DNA of 64,000 nucleotides from Bacteroidia bacterium. GTDB lineage: Bacteria; Bacteroidota; Bacteroidia; Flavobacteriales; Flavobacteriaceae. This document shows positions 9,812 to 21,000 of the stretch, piece by piece. The position numbers and the translations under genes are program-made. The first letter of the stretch is position 1; each line of letters starts with the position of its first letter. The notes below the pieces were generated by a model. That model ran no database searches. It saw only the letters and a list, made by a program, of their open reading frames with translations, and was not told the origin of the DNA. The DNA lies in contig JAUIFO010000004.1 in NCBI GenBank assembly GCA_030430385.1, forward strand, positions 1-64,000. Direction: 5' to 3'.

Positions 9812-10392
9812 TGAACTTAATTATTATAGACTATGGAGTTGGAAATATTAAAAGCATTCAGTTTGCTTTTAAACGACTTGGTATTGAGGCTAAACTTTCC
9901 AAAGAAATTAATGAAATCGTTCAGGCTGATAAAATTATATTTCCTGGTGTTGGCGAAGCAAGTTTTGCTATGCAAATGCTTCAAACAAACAATTTAGATC
10001 AATTAATTCCAAACCTAAAGCAACCCATTTTAGGTATTTGTTTAGGAATGCAATTAATGTGTCAATCATCTGAGGAAGGTAACACTAAAGGTTTGGGTAT
10101 ATTCCATACGGAAGTCAAACAATTTTCGTCAGGCTTAAAAGTGCCACAAATAGGATGGAATACCATTTACAATTTAAACTCTAAACTATTTTCAAATATT
10201 AGTGATCAAGCATATATGTATTCTGTGCATAGTTTTTATGCTGAAAACAATAAAGAAGCGATTGCAAATACTAACTATGGACACGTATATGCTTCGGCAT
10301 TACAAAAAGATAATTTTTATGGCGTACAGTTTCACCCAGAAAAAAGTGGAGCAGTAGGCGCACAACTTTTAAAAAACTTTATAGAATTATGA
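9811..10392 (+). CDS. hisH: Imidazole glycerol phosphate synthase, glutaminase subunit
   Basis: Class I glutamine amidotransferase that feeds ammonia to HisF. 193 residues with the nucleophile Cys in [18 protein letters not shown] and the His-Glu pair in [10 protein letters not shown]. The start [20 protein letters not shown] is characteristic. It overlaps hisB by one base and hisA by four. Confidence 0.96.
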   Translation: MNLIIIDYGVGNIKSIQFAFKRLGIEAKLSKEINEIVQADKIIFPGVGEASFAMQMLQTNNLDQLIPNLKQPILGICLGMQLMCQSSEEGNTKGLGIFHTEVKQFSSGLKVPQIGWNTIYNLNSKLFSNISDQAYMYSVHSFYAENNKEAIANTNYGHVYASALQKDNFYGVQFHPEKSGAVGAQLLKNFIEL

Positions 10393-11105
10393 GAATCATT
10401 CCAGCAATAGATATTATAGATGGCAAATGTGTAAGACTTACAAAAGGCGATTATATGAAGAAAACCATTTACAATGAAAATCCGCTTGAAGTAGCAAAAG
10501 CATTTGAAGATGTCGGAATTCAATACTTACATCTTGTCGATTTAGATGGAGCAAAAGCGCAGCATATTGTCAATTATAAGATCCTTGAAAAAATAGCAGG
10601 GAAGACAAATTTAAAAATTGATTTTGGTGGAGGTATTAAATCTGATGACGATTTACAGATCGCATTTAATTCTGGTGCTAAACAAATCACAGGTGGTAGT
10701 ATTGCAGTTAAAAACTCTGCTGTGTTCGAAAGTTGGATATCCAAATATGGCAATACTAAAATCATCCTAGGTGCAGATTGTAACTCTGAAAAAATTGCAG
10801 TACAAGGCTGGCAAGAACAAAGTAGTTTGGATGTGATTCCATTCATAAAAAGCTATGTGGATAAGGGTATTTCTTATGTTATATGCACTGATATTTCTAA
10901 AGATGGAATGCTTGAAGGACCTTCATTTAATTTATATCAACGCATTTTAAACGAAACAAAGTCTGTTAAATTGATAGCTTCTGGTGGTGTAACTTCAATT
11001 GAAGAGATTAATAAATTAGAAGATATAGGCTGTGAGGCTGTCATTATTGGAAAGGCGATTTATGAAGGACGCATTAATTTAAAAGATTTAGAAACCTTAG
11101 CGTAA
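10389..11105 (+). CDS. hisA: ProFAR isomerase (phosphoribosylformimino-5-aminoimidazole carboxamide ribotide isomerase)
   Basis: A TIM-barrel isomerase of 238 residues. The first catalytic Asp is in [17 protein letters not shown] and the second in [14 protein letters not shown]. Phosphate loops are [11 protein letters not shown] and [12 protein letters not shown]. It overlaps hisH by four bases and is followed after five bases by its structural relative hisF. Confidence 0.95.
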   Translation: MRIIPAIDIIDGKCVRLTKGDYMKKTIYNENPLEVAKAFEDVGIQYLHLVDLDGAKAQHIVNYKILEKIAGKTNLKIDFGGGIKSDDDLQIAFNSGAKQITGGSIAVKNSAVFESWISKYGNTKIILGADCNSEKIAVQGWQEQSSLDVIPFIKSYVDKGISYVICTDISKDGMLEGPSFNLYQRILNETKSVKLIASGGVTSIEEINKLEDIGCEAVIIGKAIYEGRINLKDLETLA

Positions 11106-11110
11106 TAATT

Positions 11111-11866
11111 ATGTTGTCAAAACGAATCATCCCTTGCTTAGATATAAAAAATGGTAGAACAGTAAAAGGAGTAAATTTTGTAGACCTACGCGATGCTGGA
11201 GATCCTGTTGAACTTGCTAAAGCATATGCACAGCTTGGTGCAGACGAATTAGTATTTCTGGATATAGCTGCCACTTTAGAAAACAGAAAAACCATTCAAG
11301 ACTTGGTTTTAAAAATAGCGGAACATATAAATATCCCATTTACAGTTGGTGGAGGGATTTCTTCTACTGCAGATGTAGATGATTTATTGCATTGTGGTGC
11401 CGATAAAGTTGCTATCAACTCGAGTGCTGTTAAAAGACCTAATTTAATTAATGAATTGTCAAAAAAATTTGGCAAACAGTGTATTGTCGTAGCTATTGAT
11501 GCCAAAGAAATCAATGGAGATTGGTTAGTTCATCTGGCTGGAGGGACAATTCCAACTAGCATTAATTTATTTGATTGGGCAAAAGAAATTGAAGAAAGAG
11601 GTGCTGGCGAAATATTATTTACCTCTATGAACCACGATGGTACAAAATCTGGGTTTGCTAATGAAGCCCTTTCGAAATTATCTGAAATCGTGAACATACC
11701 AATCATCGCTTCTGGAGGAGCAGGAACAATATCTCATTTTTCAGATGCATTTCTAAAAGGAAAAGTAGACGCTGCTCTTGCAGCTAGTGTTTTTCACTTT
11801 GGAACAATTAACATCCCTACACTAAAAAAAGAATTAATTAAAAATCAAATTCCAATACGCCTTTAA
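11111..11866 (+). CDS. hisF: Imidazole glycerol phosphate synthase, cyclase subunit
   Basis: A TIM-barrel cyclase that pairs with HisH. 251 residues with [20 protein letters not shown] (first catalytic Asp), [29 protein letters not shown] (second catalytic Asp) and [13 protein letters not shown]. The end [21 protein letters not shown] is canonical. Start choice is unambiguous. Confidence 0.96.
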   Translation: MLSKRIIPCLDIKNGRTVKGVNFVDLRDAGDPVELAKAYAQLGADELVFLDIAATLENRKTIQDLVLKIAEHINIPFTVGGGISSTADVDDLLHCGADKVAINSSAVKRPNLINELSKKFGKQCIVVAIDAKEINGDWLVHLAGGTIPTSINLFDWAKEIEERGAGEILFTSMNHDGTKSGFANEALSKLSEIVNIPIIASGGAGTISHFSDAFLKGKVDAALAASVFHFGTINIPTLKKELIKNQIPIRL

Positions 11867-11867
11867 A

Positions 11868-12491
11868 ATGAAGGTCAGAAAAAATAATTACATGATGACA
11901 ATAGACTTTCAAAAACTTGACGGATTAATTCCTGCAATAATTCAAGATGCTTTAACAAATAAAGTATTAATGCTTGGCTATATGAATGAGGACGCTTATA
12001 ACAAAACATTAGAAACTAAGTTGGTCACTTTTTATAGCCGAAGTAAAAAAAGATTATGGACAAAAGGAGAAAGTAGTGGACATGTTTTAAACCTCGTAAG
12101 TATATCATCAGATTGCGATCATGATGCACTACTAGTGAAAGTAAATCCACAAGGACCAACATGTCACACTGGAGCAGATACATGTTGGAATGAAGTCAAT
12201 ATGCAACAATTTGGATTTATTTCTAAGCTTGAATCTATTATAGAAGAACGGAAACGTAACCCAAACAATAGCAAGTCTTACGTGTCTACTTTATTCTCTG
12301 AAGGGATAAATAAAATTGCTCAAAAAGTTGGAGAAGAGGCTGTAGAAACTATTATTGAAGCTAAGGATAACAATGACGATTTGTTTTTAAATGAAAGTGC
12401 CGATTTACTTTTCCACTTTTTAATATTACTACAAGAAAAAGACTATTACTTACAAAATGTAGTTGGAATCTTACAAAAAAGAAACGTTTAA
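11868..12491 (+). CDS. hisI: Bifunctional phosphoribosyl-AMP cyclohydrolase / phosphoribosyl-ATP pyrophosphatase
   Basis: A HisI-HisE fusion (often named hisIE) catalysing steps 2 and 3 of the pathway. The cyclohydrolase part has LMLGYMNEDAY, FYSRSKKRLWTKGESSGH and the zinc/metal region DCDHDALL ... GPTCHTGADTCWNE. The pyrophosphatase part has KVGEEAVETIIEAKDNN. As drawn from the first ATG it has 207 residues. A start at the ATG at 11895 (MTIDFQKLDG) would match usual family N-termini better, so the first nine residues are uncertain. Last gene of the operon. Confidence 0.93.
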   Translation: MKVRKNNYMMTIDFQKLDGLIPAIIQDALTNKVLMLGYMNEDAYNKTLETKLVTFYSRSKKRLWTKGESSGHVLNLVSISSDCDHDALLVKVNPQGPTCHTGADTCWNEVNMQQFGFISKLESIIEERKRNPNNSKSYVSTLFSEGINKIAQKVGEEAVETIIEAKDNNDDLFLNESADLLFHFLILLQEKDYYLQNVVGILQKRNV

Positions 12492-12584
12492 CCTATTATT
12501 TTTGTGTTTATTCGACTTTTTATTTGATTTACTGCTATAAATTACGTTATATTAGCCACAATATAATCAACTAATTATCTCATT

Positions 12585-15500
12585 ATGAACCCAAAACTAA
12601 CCTTATTTGTACTGTTCTGTGCATTAAACTTTTCATTTTTATCAGCTCAAGAATGTGGCTTTGACACACAAAGAGAATTACTTCGTCAAAACCCTGAATA
12701 CATTCAGCAAGAAGATACTTTTGAGTCTAAAATTCAAAATATTATTAGTGCTCAAAGCATTACTGGTGATTTTCAGCAACGAATGGGTGGTGTTATTACA
12801 ATTCCTGTAGTGATCCATGTATTACACTTAGGCGAAACCGTAGGATCAGGTACTAATATTTCTGATGCCCAAATCCAAAGTAGTATCGATAATTTAAATG
12901 ATTTTTATAGAGGACAAACAAGTGCTAGTCCAATAGATTTTGAAATAGAATTTGCCTTAGCACAAAGAGATCCTAATTGTAATGCTACAACAGGAATTAA
13001 TAGAATCGATGCTTCTGGTGTTCCAAACTACAGTGCCAGTGGTGTCTCTTTTAATGGAGGTCCAGGAGCAGATCAAAATACATTAAAGGATTTAAGTCGT
13101 TGGCCTGAAGGCGATTATTTTAATGTTTGGATTGTTACTGAAATTAATAATAATAATGGAGGCTCAGGATTTCAAGGTTATGCAAATTTCTATTATGGAA
13201 ATCCTTATGAAGGTTCTGTAATGATGTACAGCGTGTTTGGTTATGATCCAACAAATGCTAATCCGTCTTGGCCTTTAAATTTTGCTAGAGATAATAGTAC
13301 AGTAGTACATGAAGCTGGTCACTATTTTCACTTATATCATACTTTCCAAGGTGATGATACTAATAATGATGGTGTAGGAGATACGTGTCCAGGAGATACT
13401 ACCATAGGTGTTGATAGTGATGGATGTGCCGATACTGTTCCGCACCTAAGAGAAACAAGTACTTGTCCTGCAAATAATACCTGTACGGGAAGTCCTTGGG
13501 TAGATGATAATACCATCAATAATATTATGAGTTATTATTGGTGTACTGATTTAATGACCAATGACCAAAAAACTAGAGCTAGAGCTGCTATGGAAGGCAC
13601 AGCATTAGCAAATTCAAAAGGAGATGAACCTGCTGATCTAACATATGCTGCACCAGTTGCAACTTGTAGTCCGAATGCAACATCAACTAATAATTCTGGA
13701 ATTACTAGTGTGGAGCTTAATGGTGTGTCGTTCACGTCGTTTTCATCAGCAAGTGATGGTGGAAACATTGACAATTCTGCAAATTGCTCCAACTATTTTG
13801 AAATTGATGCTACGGTTTCAAATACATTAAACGTAGGGATGTTTCCTGTAAATTGGCAACAACTTGGCGTTTGGATCGATTGGAATGATGATGGAGATTT
13901 TAATGATGATGCAGAGCAACAGTATTTAGCTAATGACATTGCGGAAGACACGGTTGAATCTATTGTGCTGAGCTATCCTACAACGATACCTTTTGGTGAT
14001 TATGTTAGGATACGATTAATAACAGAGGTGGATGATAGATATGGTGTTCCATTAATTAATTCTGCGTGTTTTACAGGTTTGGTTACAGGACAATCTGAAG
14101 ATTATACCATTTACGTTCAGCCAAGTGCTTCTACAACGTATACCTTTAACAATAGTTGGTCTCCTAGCGATCCAACTGGAGTTGCATTATCTACAGATTT
14201 GATCAACGTCGTGTCTGGAAATGCTACTTTTTCTGGTAATACAGATTGTGATCAACTTACAATAGAAGCAGGTGCTTCTGTAACGATCAATTCTGGAGTA
14301 ACGATGACGACTACTCATGTTGAATTGAATTCTACGTCTAATCAGTTTTCTAGTATTATAGTTAATGGAACTTTAACAGGAACCGTTAATTACAATCGAT
14401 ATACTGCGCAGGTTGGACCAATAGGAACTAATGATCTCATTGCAGCACCTTTATCTGGACAAACGTTTGGTGCCTTTGAAAGTGCAAATCCTAATTTACC
14501 TTCATCTGGAACTTTAAGAGCATTTGCTCCTTATAATACATCTGCAGGTGCTTATGAAAATTATGATAGTGCTGCTGATGCTTCAACAGTATTAAACTCT
14601 GGAACGGGTTATCGTACAGCTTCAACCGATGGCAGCGCGTTAACATTTACGGGAACCGTTTTAACTACAGATGTCTTAAACGTTCCAATTTCTGATGCTG
14701 CTGCTGGACTAGCATGGAACCTTATTGGTAATCCGTATGCTAGTTATATAGATTTTAGCGATTTCTTCGCTGTTAACCAATCTGAGTTCGATTCAGGAAG
14801 TGCTTATCAGGCTATTTATGGTTATGATGGCGATGCTAGTAATGGTTGGACCGTTTGGAATCAGGCTACAATTATTGATAATGCTGTCACAGAATTAATC
14901 GCACCTGGTCAGGCCTTTTTTGTAAAGGCTAAAACTGGTGGCGGACTAGTTGATTTTACAACATCTATGAGACGTACTGGTAGTTCTGATGATTTTATTT
15001 TAGGACGTTCTTCTGAAGCTATTAATATTGCATTAAGTAAAATTGTGTTGACGAGTTCAACTAATGATGCCTATACTAATATTTACTTCCTTGATGGTAC
15101 GACTAGAGGACTTGATCATGGTTTTGATGCAGGAGCCTACCGTGGAGCTGGTGGCGAATTTTCAATTTTCACACATTTAATTGAAGATAACGAAGGACTT
15201 GATATTGCTATTCAGTCTTTGCCTTACAATGATTTCAATGATGTTGTTGTTCCTGTAGGAATTAAAGCGATTGCTAATGAAACCTTAACGATAAGTTTGA
15301 GTGATTTATCTACGATACCTTCTACAGTAAATGTGTATTTAGAAGATACTCAACTAAACACTTTAACTTTATTGAACAATGATGTATACGCGTTTACACC
15401 AACTCAAGACCTTACAGGTGTTGGTAGATTCTTTCTAAGATATACAGCAGACACTTTATCTGAAGTAAGTACTGAGTTGGAGCATATCCTAATCTATCAA

Positions 15501-15716
15501 AATACTGTAACTGATCAAGTGATTATAAAAGGTCAAGTCCCTTCAAATAGTAAAGCTATCTTATATGATATTCACGGACGTATAGTTATTGATGAGCGTT
15601 TAGATGCAACTAGCATGATCAATACGCTTAATGTAGATCAAATGAGTACAGGTGTTTATATCATTACTGTTTCTGATGGAAGCTACACCAAAACTCAAAA
15701 ACTTATCATAAAATAA
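12585..15716 (+). CDS. Secreted M43-type zinc metalloprotease with GEVED domain and T9SS tail
   Basis: A 1043-residue protein with an N-terminal signal peptide (about residues 1-21, ending FLSAQ). The catalytic domain contains HEAGHYFHLYHTF (H242, E243, H246, H252) and a Met-turn-like NNIMSYY, as in pappalysin/cytophagalysin M43 peptidases. The usual Gly of HExxHxxG is His here. A GEVED domain (about 415-513) follows, ending in GQSEDYTIYV. From about residue 519 to the end runs a long module that ends in a T9SS type A sorting tail (GVYIITVSDGSYTKTQKLII). A closely related module ends the 1837-residue protein at 48.5 kb. It is probably exported to the cell surface or medium; substrate unknown. 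Confidence 0.87.
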   Translation: MNPKLTLFVLFCALNFSFLSAQECGFDTQRELLRQNPEYIQQEDTFESKIQNIISAQSITGDFQQRMGGVITIPVVIHVLHLGETVGSGTNISDAQIQSSIDNLNDFYRGQTSASPIDFEIEFALAQRDPNCNATTGINRIDASGVPNYSASGVSFNGGPGADQNTLKDLSRWPEGDYFNVWIVTEINNNNGGSGFQGYANFYYGNPYEGSVMMYSVFGYDPTNANPSWPLNFARDNSTVVHEAGHYFHLYHTFQGDDTNNDGVGDTCPGDTTIGVDSDGCADTVPHLRETSTCPANNTCTGSPWVDDNTINNIMSYYWCTDLMTNDQKTRARAAMEGTALANSKGDEPADLTYAAPVATCSPNATSTNNSGITSVELNGVSFTSFSSASDGGNIDNSANCSNYFEIDATVSNTLNVGMFPVNWQQLGVWIDWNDDGDFNDDAEQQYLANDIAEDTVESIVLSYPTTIPFGDYVRIRLITEVDDRYGVPLINSACFTGLVTGQSEDYTIYVQPSASTTYTFNNSWSPSDPTGVALSTDLINVVSGNATFSGNTDCDQLTIEAGASVTINSGVTMTTTHVELNSTSNQFSSIIVNGTLTGTVNYNRYTAQVGPIGTNDLIAAPLSGQTFGAFESANPNLPSSGTLRAFAPYNTSAGAYENYDSAADASTVLNSGTGYRTASTDGSALTFTGTVLTTDVLNVPISDAAAGLAWNLIGNPYASYIDFSDFFAVNQSEFDSGSAYQAIYGYDGDASNGWTVWNQATIIDNAVTELIAPGQAFFVKAKTGGGLVDFTTSMRRTGSSDDFILGRSSEAINIALSKIVLTSSTNDAYTNIYFLDGTTRGLDHGFDAGAYRGAGGEFSIFTHLIEDNEGLDIAIQSLPYNDFNDVVVPVGIKAIANETLTISLSDLSTIPSTVNVYLEDTQLNTLTLLNNDVYAFTPTQDLTGVGRFFLRYTADTLSEVSTELEHILIYQNTVTDQVIIKGQVPSNSKAILYDIHGRIVIDERLDATSMINTLNVDQMSTGVYIITVSDGSYTKTQKLIIK
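14139..15716 (+). other. First copy of a shared ~525-residue C-terminal module
   Basis: Begins YTFNNSWSPSDPTG. It contains [72 protein letters not shown] and [14 protein letters not shown], and ends in the T9SS tail. Nearly every segment has a counterpart in the same order at 52438-54027. Confidence 0.8.
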
Positions 15717-15740
15717 ACAGTAGTATTTTAGAACATTTAA

Positions 15741-15774
15741 AAACAGTCACTAGCTTATTAGTGACTGTTTTTTT
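15741..15774 (+). terminator. Intrinsic terminator after the M43 protease gene
   Basis: AACAGTCACTA and TAGTGACTGTT form an 11-pair stem around GCTTAT and are followed by a T run, about 25 bases after the stop codon. Confidence 0.85.
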
Positions 15775-15832
15775 ATCTGTAAGTTTCTCATAATAATTTT
15801 GTATTGCGCATTTAAATAGCGTTATTGGGTTC

Positions 15833-16615
15833 ATGTTCAATAAGCGGTTTTATTACCTTATTAAGATTCAGTATTTAGGCTATCGGTTTCATGGTTGGCA
15901 AAAACAACCTAAGCTTAAAACACTTCATTTAATGATCGATAGAACCTTAAATTATATACTAGAAGGTAAACCCTTTAAAACCTTAGGTTCAGGTAGAACT
16001 GATGCTATGGTTTCTGCAAATACGTCTGCTTTTGAATTGTTTGTTCACGAAAAGATAGAAGATGAATCGGCTTTTTTAGAGTTGTTCAATTTTAATTTGC
16101 CTCAAGATATTAGAGCCTTGTCGATAACCGAAGTCGATGAACAATTCAACATCATTCAGCATCCAAAAATTAAAACCTACGTGTATCTATTTGCATTCGG
16201 ACAAAAATGTCATCCGTTTTGCGCACCAATTTTAACAACAATACTTGATGATTTAGACATCGATATTATGATCAAAGGCGCCAAACTTTTTGAAGGTACA
16301 CATAATTTTAAACCGTATTGCTTCCGAGCAACCGATAAAGGTAAATACATACGAACCATCGAAAGTTGTAAGCTTACTAAAAACACTTTGTTTACTGCTA
16401 ATTTTTTTCCAAAAGAGAGTTATAGCTTAACTGTAAAAGGGGAAGGCTTTGGAAGAAATCAAATTAGACTAATGATGGGTACTTTGATTAAATTAGGTAG
16501 AGGCGAAGTGGACTTAAATTATATTGAAAATTCTATAAAACCAGAAAGTGAGATGGTTATGGATTATATCGCTCCAGCTTCAGGATTGATTTTGAATTCA
16601 ATTGAGTTTAAATAG
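15833..16615 (+). CDS. TruA-family pseudouridine synthase (divergent paralogue)
   Basis: A 260-residue protein with the TruA fold signature: YYLIKIQYLGYRFHGWQKQP at the start and the catalytic Asp in GSGRTDAMVSANTSAF (D57). GEGFGRNQIRLMMGTLIKLG lies near the C-terminus. Standard TruA has GAGRTDAGVHA, so the G and H after the Asp loop are replaced (M and S). TruA isomerises uridines 38-40 in tRNA anticodon arms. This divergent form may act on another RNA. A canonical truA may exist elsewhere in the genome, which I cannot see. Fold confident, substrate not. Confidence 0.8.
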   Translation: MFNKRFYYLIKIQYLGYRFHGWQKQPKLKTLHLMIDRTLNYILEGKPFKTLGSGRTDAMVSANTSAFELFVHEKIEDESAFLELFNFNLPQDIRALSITEVDEQFNIIQHPKIKTYVYLFAFGQKCHPFCAPILTTILDDLDIDIMIKGAKLFEGTHNFKPYCFRATDKGKYIRTIESCKLTKNTLFTANFFPKESYSLTVKGEGFGRNQIRLMMGTLIKLGRGEVDLNYIENSIKPESEMVMDYIAPASGLILNSIEFK

Positions 16616-16616
16616 A

Positions 16617-16943
16617 CTACAATTTACTTTTGGCATGTTCCAAGCCTAGTTCTATATAATGTAACAAGTCAGACTCCGACTCAAATCCTTCAGGAGCCAC
16701 ATAAATAAATTCTTTCATAGGACGTTTCGTAAAATCCATAGGTCGTACAAAAGGCTTAGCAAGCTCACGTTCCATTTTTTCAGAAACAACTCTAACTGCA
16801 AGTTCGGTTTTTACAATACCGACAGTCATTTTATTTTGATACAAAAAGGATAATCCGCCAAACATTTTTTTCTCAGTAAAGGGTTCAGAGAAAAAGCTAA
16901 GTTGCTCTCGTATTCGTTGTGCTAATTGTTCATTGAAAGCCAT
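16617..16943 (-). CDS. TfoX/Sxy N-terminal domain protein
   Basis: A 108-residue protein consisting only of the TfoX N-terminal domain, with KKMFGGLSFLYQNKMTVGIV and DFTKRPMKEFIYV. TfoX in gammaproteobacteria is a competence regulator with an additional C-terminal domain. Stand-alone N-domain proteins are common in Bacteroidota and have no proven role in competence. It follows tsaD after two bases on the same strand and is probably co-transcribed. The end meets the pseudouridine synthase tail to tail, one base apart. Confidence 0.8.
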   Translation of the reverse strand: MAFNEQLAQRIREQLSFFSEPFTEKKMFGGLSFLYQNKMTVGIVKTELAVRVVSEKMERELAKPFVRPMDFTKRPMKEFIYVAPEGFESESDLLHYIELGLEHAKSKL

Positions 16944-16945
16944 AA

Positions 16946-17968
16946 TTATAATTTAAGTCTTGCTGAAGCCATCACACTTTGATCAGAATAATGACCTTCT
17001 AAATATTTTAAATAGCCTACAATAGCAATCATTGCGGCATTATCAGTGGTATATTCAAACTTTGGAATATAGGTCGTCCAGCCAAATTTTTGCTCACCAG
17101 ATTTTAAAGCTTCACGAATTCCCGAATTTGCAGACACACCACCACCAATAGCAATGTGTTTAATACCTGTTTGTTTGCTTGCTAATTTCAATTTATCCAT
17201 CAATATCCCAATGATGGTATATTGAATTGACGCACAAATATCATTCAAATGGGTTTCAATAAAATTAGGATTTGCCTTGACCTCTTTCTGAATAAAATAT
17301 AAAATAGCTGTTTTCAATCCAGAAAAACTAAAGTTCAATCCATCAACTCGTGGCTTAGTAAATGTATAGGCTTTCGGATTTCCTAGTTTGGCTCTTTTAT
17401 CAATTTCTGGTCCAGCTGGATATCCCAATCCCAAAATTTTTCCACTCTTATCAAAAGCTTCACCAACAGCATCATCAATAGTTTCACCAATAACTTCCAT
17501 GTCAAAGTACGAGGTTACTTTAACAATTTGGGTATGGCCTCCAGAAATGGTCATTGCTAAAAACGGAAAAGGTGGTTTTTTAAAATCATCTTCTTCAATA
17601 AAGTGAGCCAAGATATGCGCTTGCATGTGATTCACATCAATCAACGGAATATCTAAACCATAAGCCAAAGATTTAGCAAAAGAAGTCCCAACCAATAAAG
17701 AACCCATCAAACCAGGACCTCGAGTAAAGGCAATAGCGTGTAACTGAGACATTTCAATTTGAGCTTCTTTTAAAGCTTGCGCCACCACAGGCACTATATT
17801 TTGCTGGTGCGCTCTTGAAGCTAATTCGGGAACTACACCTCCATAGTCTTCATGAATTTTTTGACTGGCAACAATGTTGCTCAAAATTTTCCCATTATGC
17901 ATAACAGCTGCTGCTGTATCATCACAAGAAGACTCAATTGCTAATATGTACACATTTTGTGAAGTCAT
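16946..17968 (-). CDS. tsaD: tRNA N6-adenosine threonylcarbamoyltransferase
   Basis: Transfers threonylcarbamoyl to A37 of ANN-decoding tRNAs, working with TsaB and TsaE. 340 residues with ILAIESSCDDTAAAV at the start, GGVVPELASRAHQ, the metal-binding histidines in DVNHMQAHILAHF, FPFLAMTISGGHTQ and the late IAIGGGVSANSGIREAL. Essential in most bacteria. Divergent from tamB, with about 60-100 bases between them. Confidence 0.96.
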   Translation of the reverse strand: MTSQNVYILAIESSCDDTAAAVMHNGKILSNIVASQKIHEDYGGVVPELASRAHQQNIVPVVAQALKEAQIEMSQLHAIAFTRGPGLMGSLLVGTSFAKSLAYGLDIPLIDVNHMQAHILAHFIEEDDFKKPPFPFLAMTISGGHTQIVKVTSYFDMEVIGETIDDAVGEAFDKSGKILGLGYPAGPEIDKRAKLGNPKAYTFTKPRVDGLNFSFSGLKTAILYFIQKEVKANPNFIETHLNDICASIQYTIIGILMDKLKLASKQTGIKHIAIGGGVSANSGIREALKSGEQKFGWTTYIPKFEYTTDNAAMIAIVGYLKYLEGHYSDQSVMASARLKL

Positions 17969-18074
17969 TAATACAAATTAGGCACAATAATTGTTAATTT
18001 TGAGGTCAAAGTTATAACTTTAAAGGCGTATCAAAAAATTCCTGAAAATACTATCAAAACTAATAGCTATTATT

Positions 18075-21000
18075 TTGCTATTATTCATCATTTTGGTGTT
18101 GGTATTTTCTATTCCTGCTGTTCAAACGTCTCTCGGAAACTATGTCACAAAGCGTTTAAATGAAGATTTTGGAACGAATATCAATATTGGTAGAGTCGGA
18201 TTGCAATTCAATGGTGATGTGGAATTGAAAGAGATCTACATCGAAGACTACAGAAAAGATACGCTCATCGCTATTCAAGAATTGAATACTTCTATTCTTA
18301 ATTTCAAAAACCTTTCAGACGGAAAGTTGAATTTTGGAGATATTGATATTATGGATCTTATTTTCAATGTCAAAACTTATGAAGGCGAAACCGATACCAA
18401 CCTCGATATTTTTGTAGCTAGATTTGATGAAGACAATCCAAGTAAAGAAAAAAGTGGTTTTCTATTATCTTCTAGTGATGTTTCGATTTACAATGGAATC
18501 TTTAGATTAATTGATGAAAATAGAAAGACACCTAAAGTCCTTGAGTTTAATGAGCTTAATATCAATGCAACAAATTTTGTGATTGATGGAAGTGATGTTA
18601 AAACACGAATAAACACCTTAGCATTTAAAGATAGTCGCGGAGCACATATTCAAAATTTAATGACCGATTTTGAGTATACCTTACAGCACATGACTTTTGA
18701 TAATCTCAGTATTAAAACTGAAAAATCTTCACTTCGAGGGAATGTTAGATTTGATTATGATAGAGAGGATTTTAAAGAGTTTGAAGACAAGGTCAATGTC
18801 ACAGCCAATTTCACAGATTCTGATGTTTACTTAAATGATCTAAATACATTTTATAATGAGTTTGGTGTCGACCAAAAAGCAAATCTTAATGTGAACCTTT
18901 CAGGAACTTTAAATGATTTGAATGCGAGAAACCTTCAACTAAATGCCAGTGGAAGAACTCGTATTTACGGTGATCTTAATTTTAAAAATCTATTTAGTAA
19001 AGCTGAAGGTGATTTCTCAATGAATGGTCGATTTGATGACCTTACCTCAAATTATGCAGACCTTAGAGCCTTGCTTCCAAATATTCTTGGTGAATCGATA
19101 CCTTCAGTATTTTCAAAGTTGGGTAATTTTAAAATTACTGGAGATTCTTATATAACAGACGATGCTATTAAAGCAAACTTACGAATCAATACAAATCTTG
19201 GTCTTATCAATTCTGATATGGAAATGACTCACGTTAACGATATTGATAATGCGAGTTATGTTGGAAATGTCGTGTTTGATGAATTCGATTTAGGTGCTTT
19301 GCTGAATGATCCTCAAGTTAAGACTACCTCATTTGATTTGGATGTCAATGGAAAAGGATTTACCATCAAAAATCTAAGTACACAAGTTAAAGGTGAAGTC
19401 TTTCACATCACCTACAATGATTACGATTATAAAGATGTTAAAGTATCAGGTAAACTTGGGAACCAAGTATTTAATGGCTTGCTAGAATCTAATGACGAAA
19501 ACCTTAAGCTTACCTTTGATGGTCTAGCGGATCTTTCAAAAGATTTAAAAGCCCTAGATTTTAATGCCAACGTGGCTTATGCTAATTTAAAGGCATTGAA
19601 CTTTGTCCAAAAAGATAATGTTTCAATCTTTAAAGGCGATGTAGAAATGTCAATGAAAGCCTCAAATATTAATGATGCTAGTGGTACTTTAAATTTTAAG
19701 AACACGACATATATTAATGAGCACGATGAGTATTTCTTTGAGGATTTTAATATCAATTCAACCTTTCAGAATAAACAACGCACTATAACAGTAAATTCTC
19801 CTGATATTGTTCAAGGAACCTTAAAAGGAAACTTTAAGTTTGAAGATCTTGGTAAACTTGCTGAAAACTCTATAGGAAGTATTTATACAAACTATTCGCC
19901 TCATAAGATAGAGACCAATCAGTATGTCGATTTTAATTTTAGAATCTATAATAAAATTGTTGAAGCTTTTTATCACAATATCGAATTAGGCCCGAACACA
20001 ACCATCAAAGGTCGAATTGAAACAAACGAAAAAAACTTCAACGTAACCTTTAAATCACCTCGCATCAAATTAAATGAATATCAAGCTAGTGACATTTCAT
20101 TATTGGTAGATAATAGCAACCCTGTTTTCAATACCTATATCGAAATAGATGAATTACAAAACAATGTTTATAATGTCTCTGATTTTAGTTTGATCAATGT
20201 GACGCAACGTGATACACTTTTTATTAAATCTGAATTTAAAGGAGGTGAACTTAATAGTGATGATTTTGATTTAAGTTTATTCTACACCATTAATGAAAAT
20301 CAGGAATCTGTAGCTGGATTTAGAAAATCTGATATTGTTTTTAAGGGAAACAAATGGACCATCAATGAAGAAAAGGATAAAGCTAATAAGATCACATTTG
20401 ATAAAAACTTAGAGACCTTTGATATTGATACTATTGTGATGAGTCATTTTGATGAAAAGATTGAATTATCTGGTCTGGTATCCGATTCAAAAACAAAAGA
20501 TATCGATCTCAATTTTAAAGATGTGGATCTAACCAAGATCACACCACGCATCGATAGCTTAACACTTGCTGGAACGGTTAATGGTAAACTCAAGTTGTTG
20601 CAACAAGATGGTGTGTACTTACCTAACTCAAGTGTGACCATAAGTGATCTTAAAGCCAACGATTATGAGTTAGGGGAGTTGAAAGCTCATATTAATGGCA
20701 ACCAATCGCTAACCAATTATGTTGTAGATTTAAGTCTTAAGAATGACCATCTAACATCACTTCAAGCAAAAGGTAATATTGATGTTAGTGATAAAAATCC
20801 TTACATCGATTTAGATGTTGATTTTGATGAGTTTTTATTGAATCCATTAGATCCATTTGGTGAAGGTGTTATCACAAATATTAGAGGTTTAGCCACAGGT
20901 AACGCTAATGTTAAAGGAAGTTTGAAAAATCCGCAAATCAATGGCGATTTGTTATTAGATAATGCTGGTTTGACAATTCCTTATCTGAATGTAGATTACA

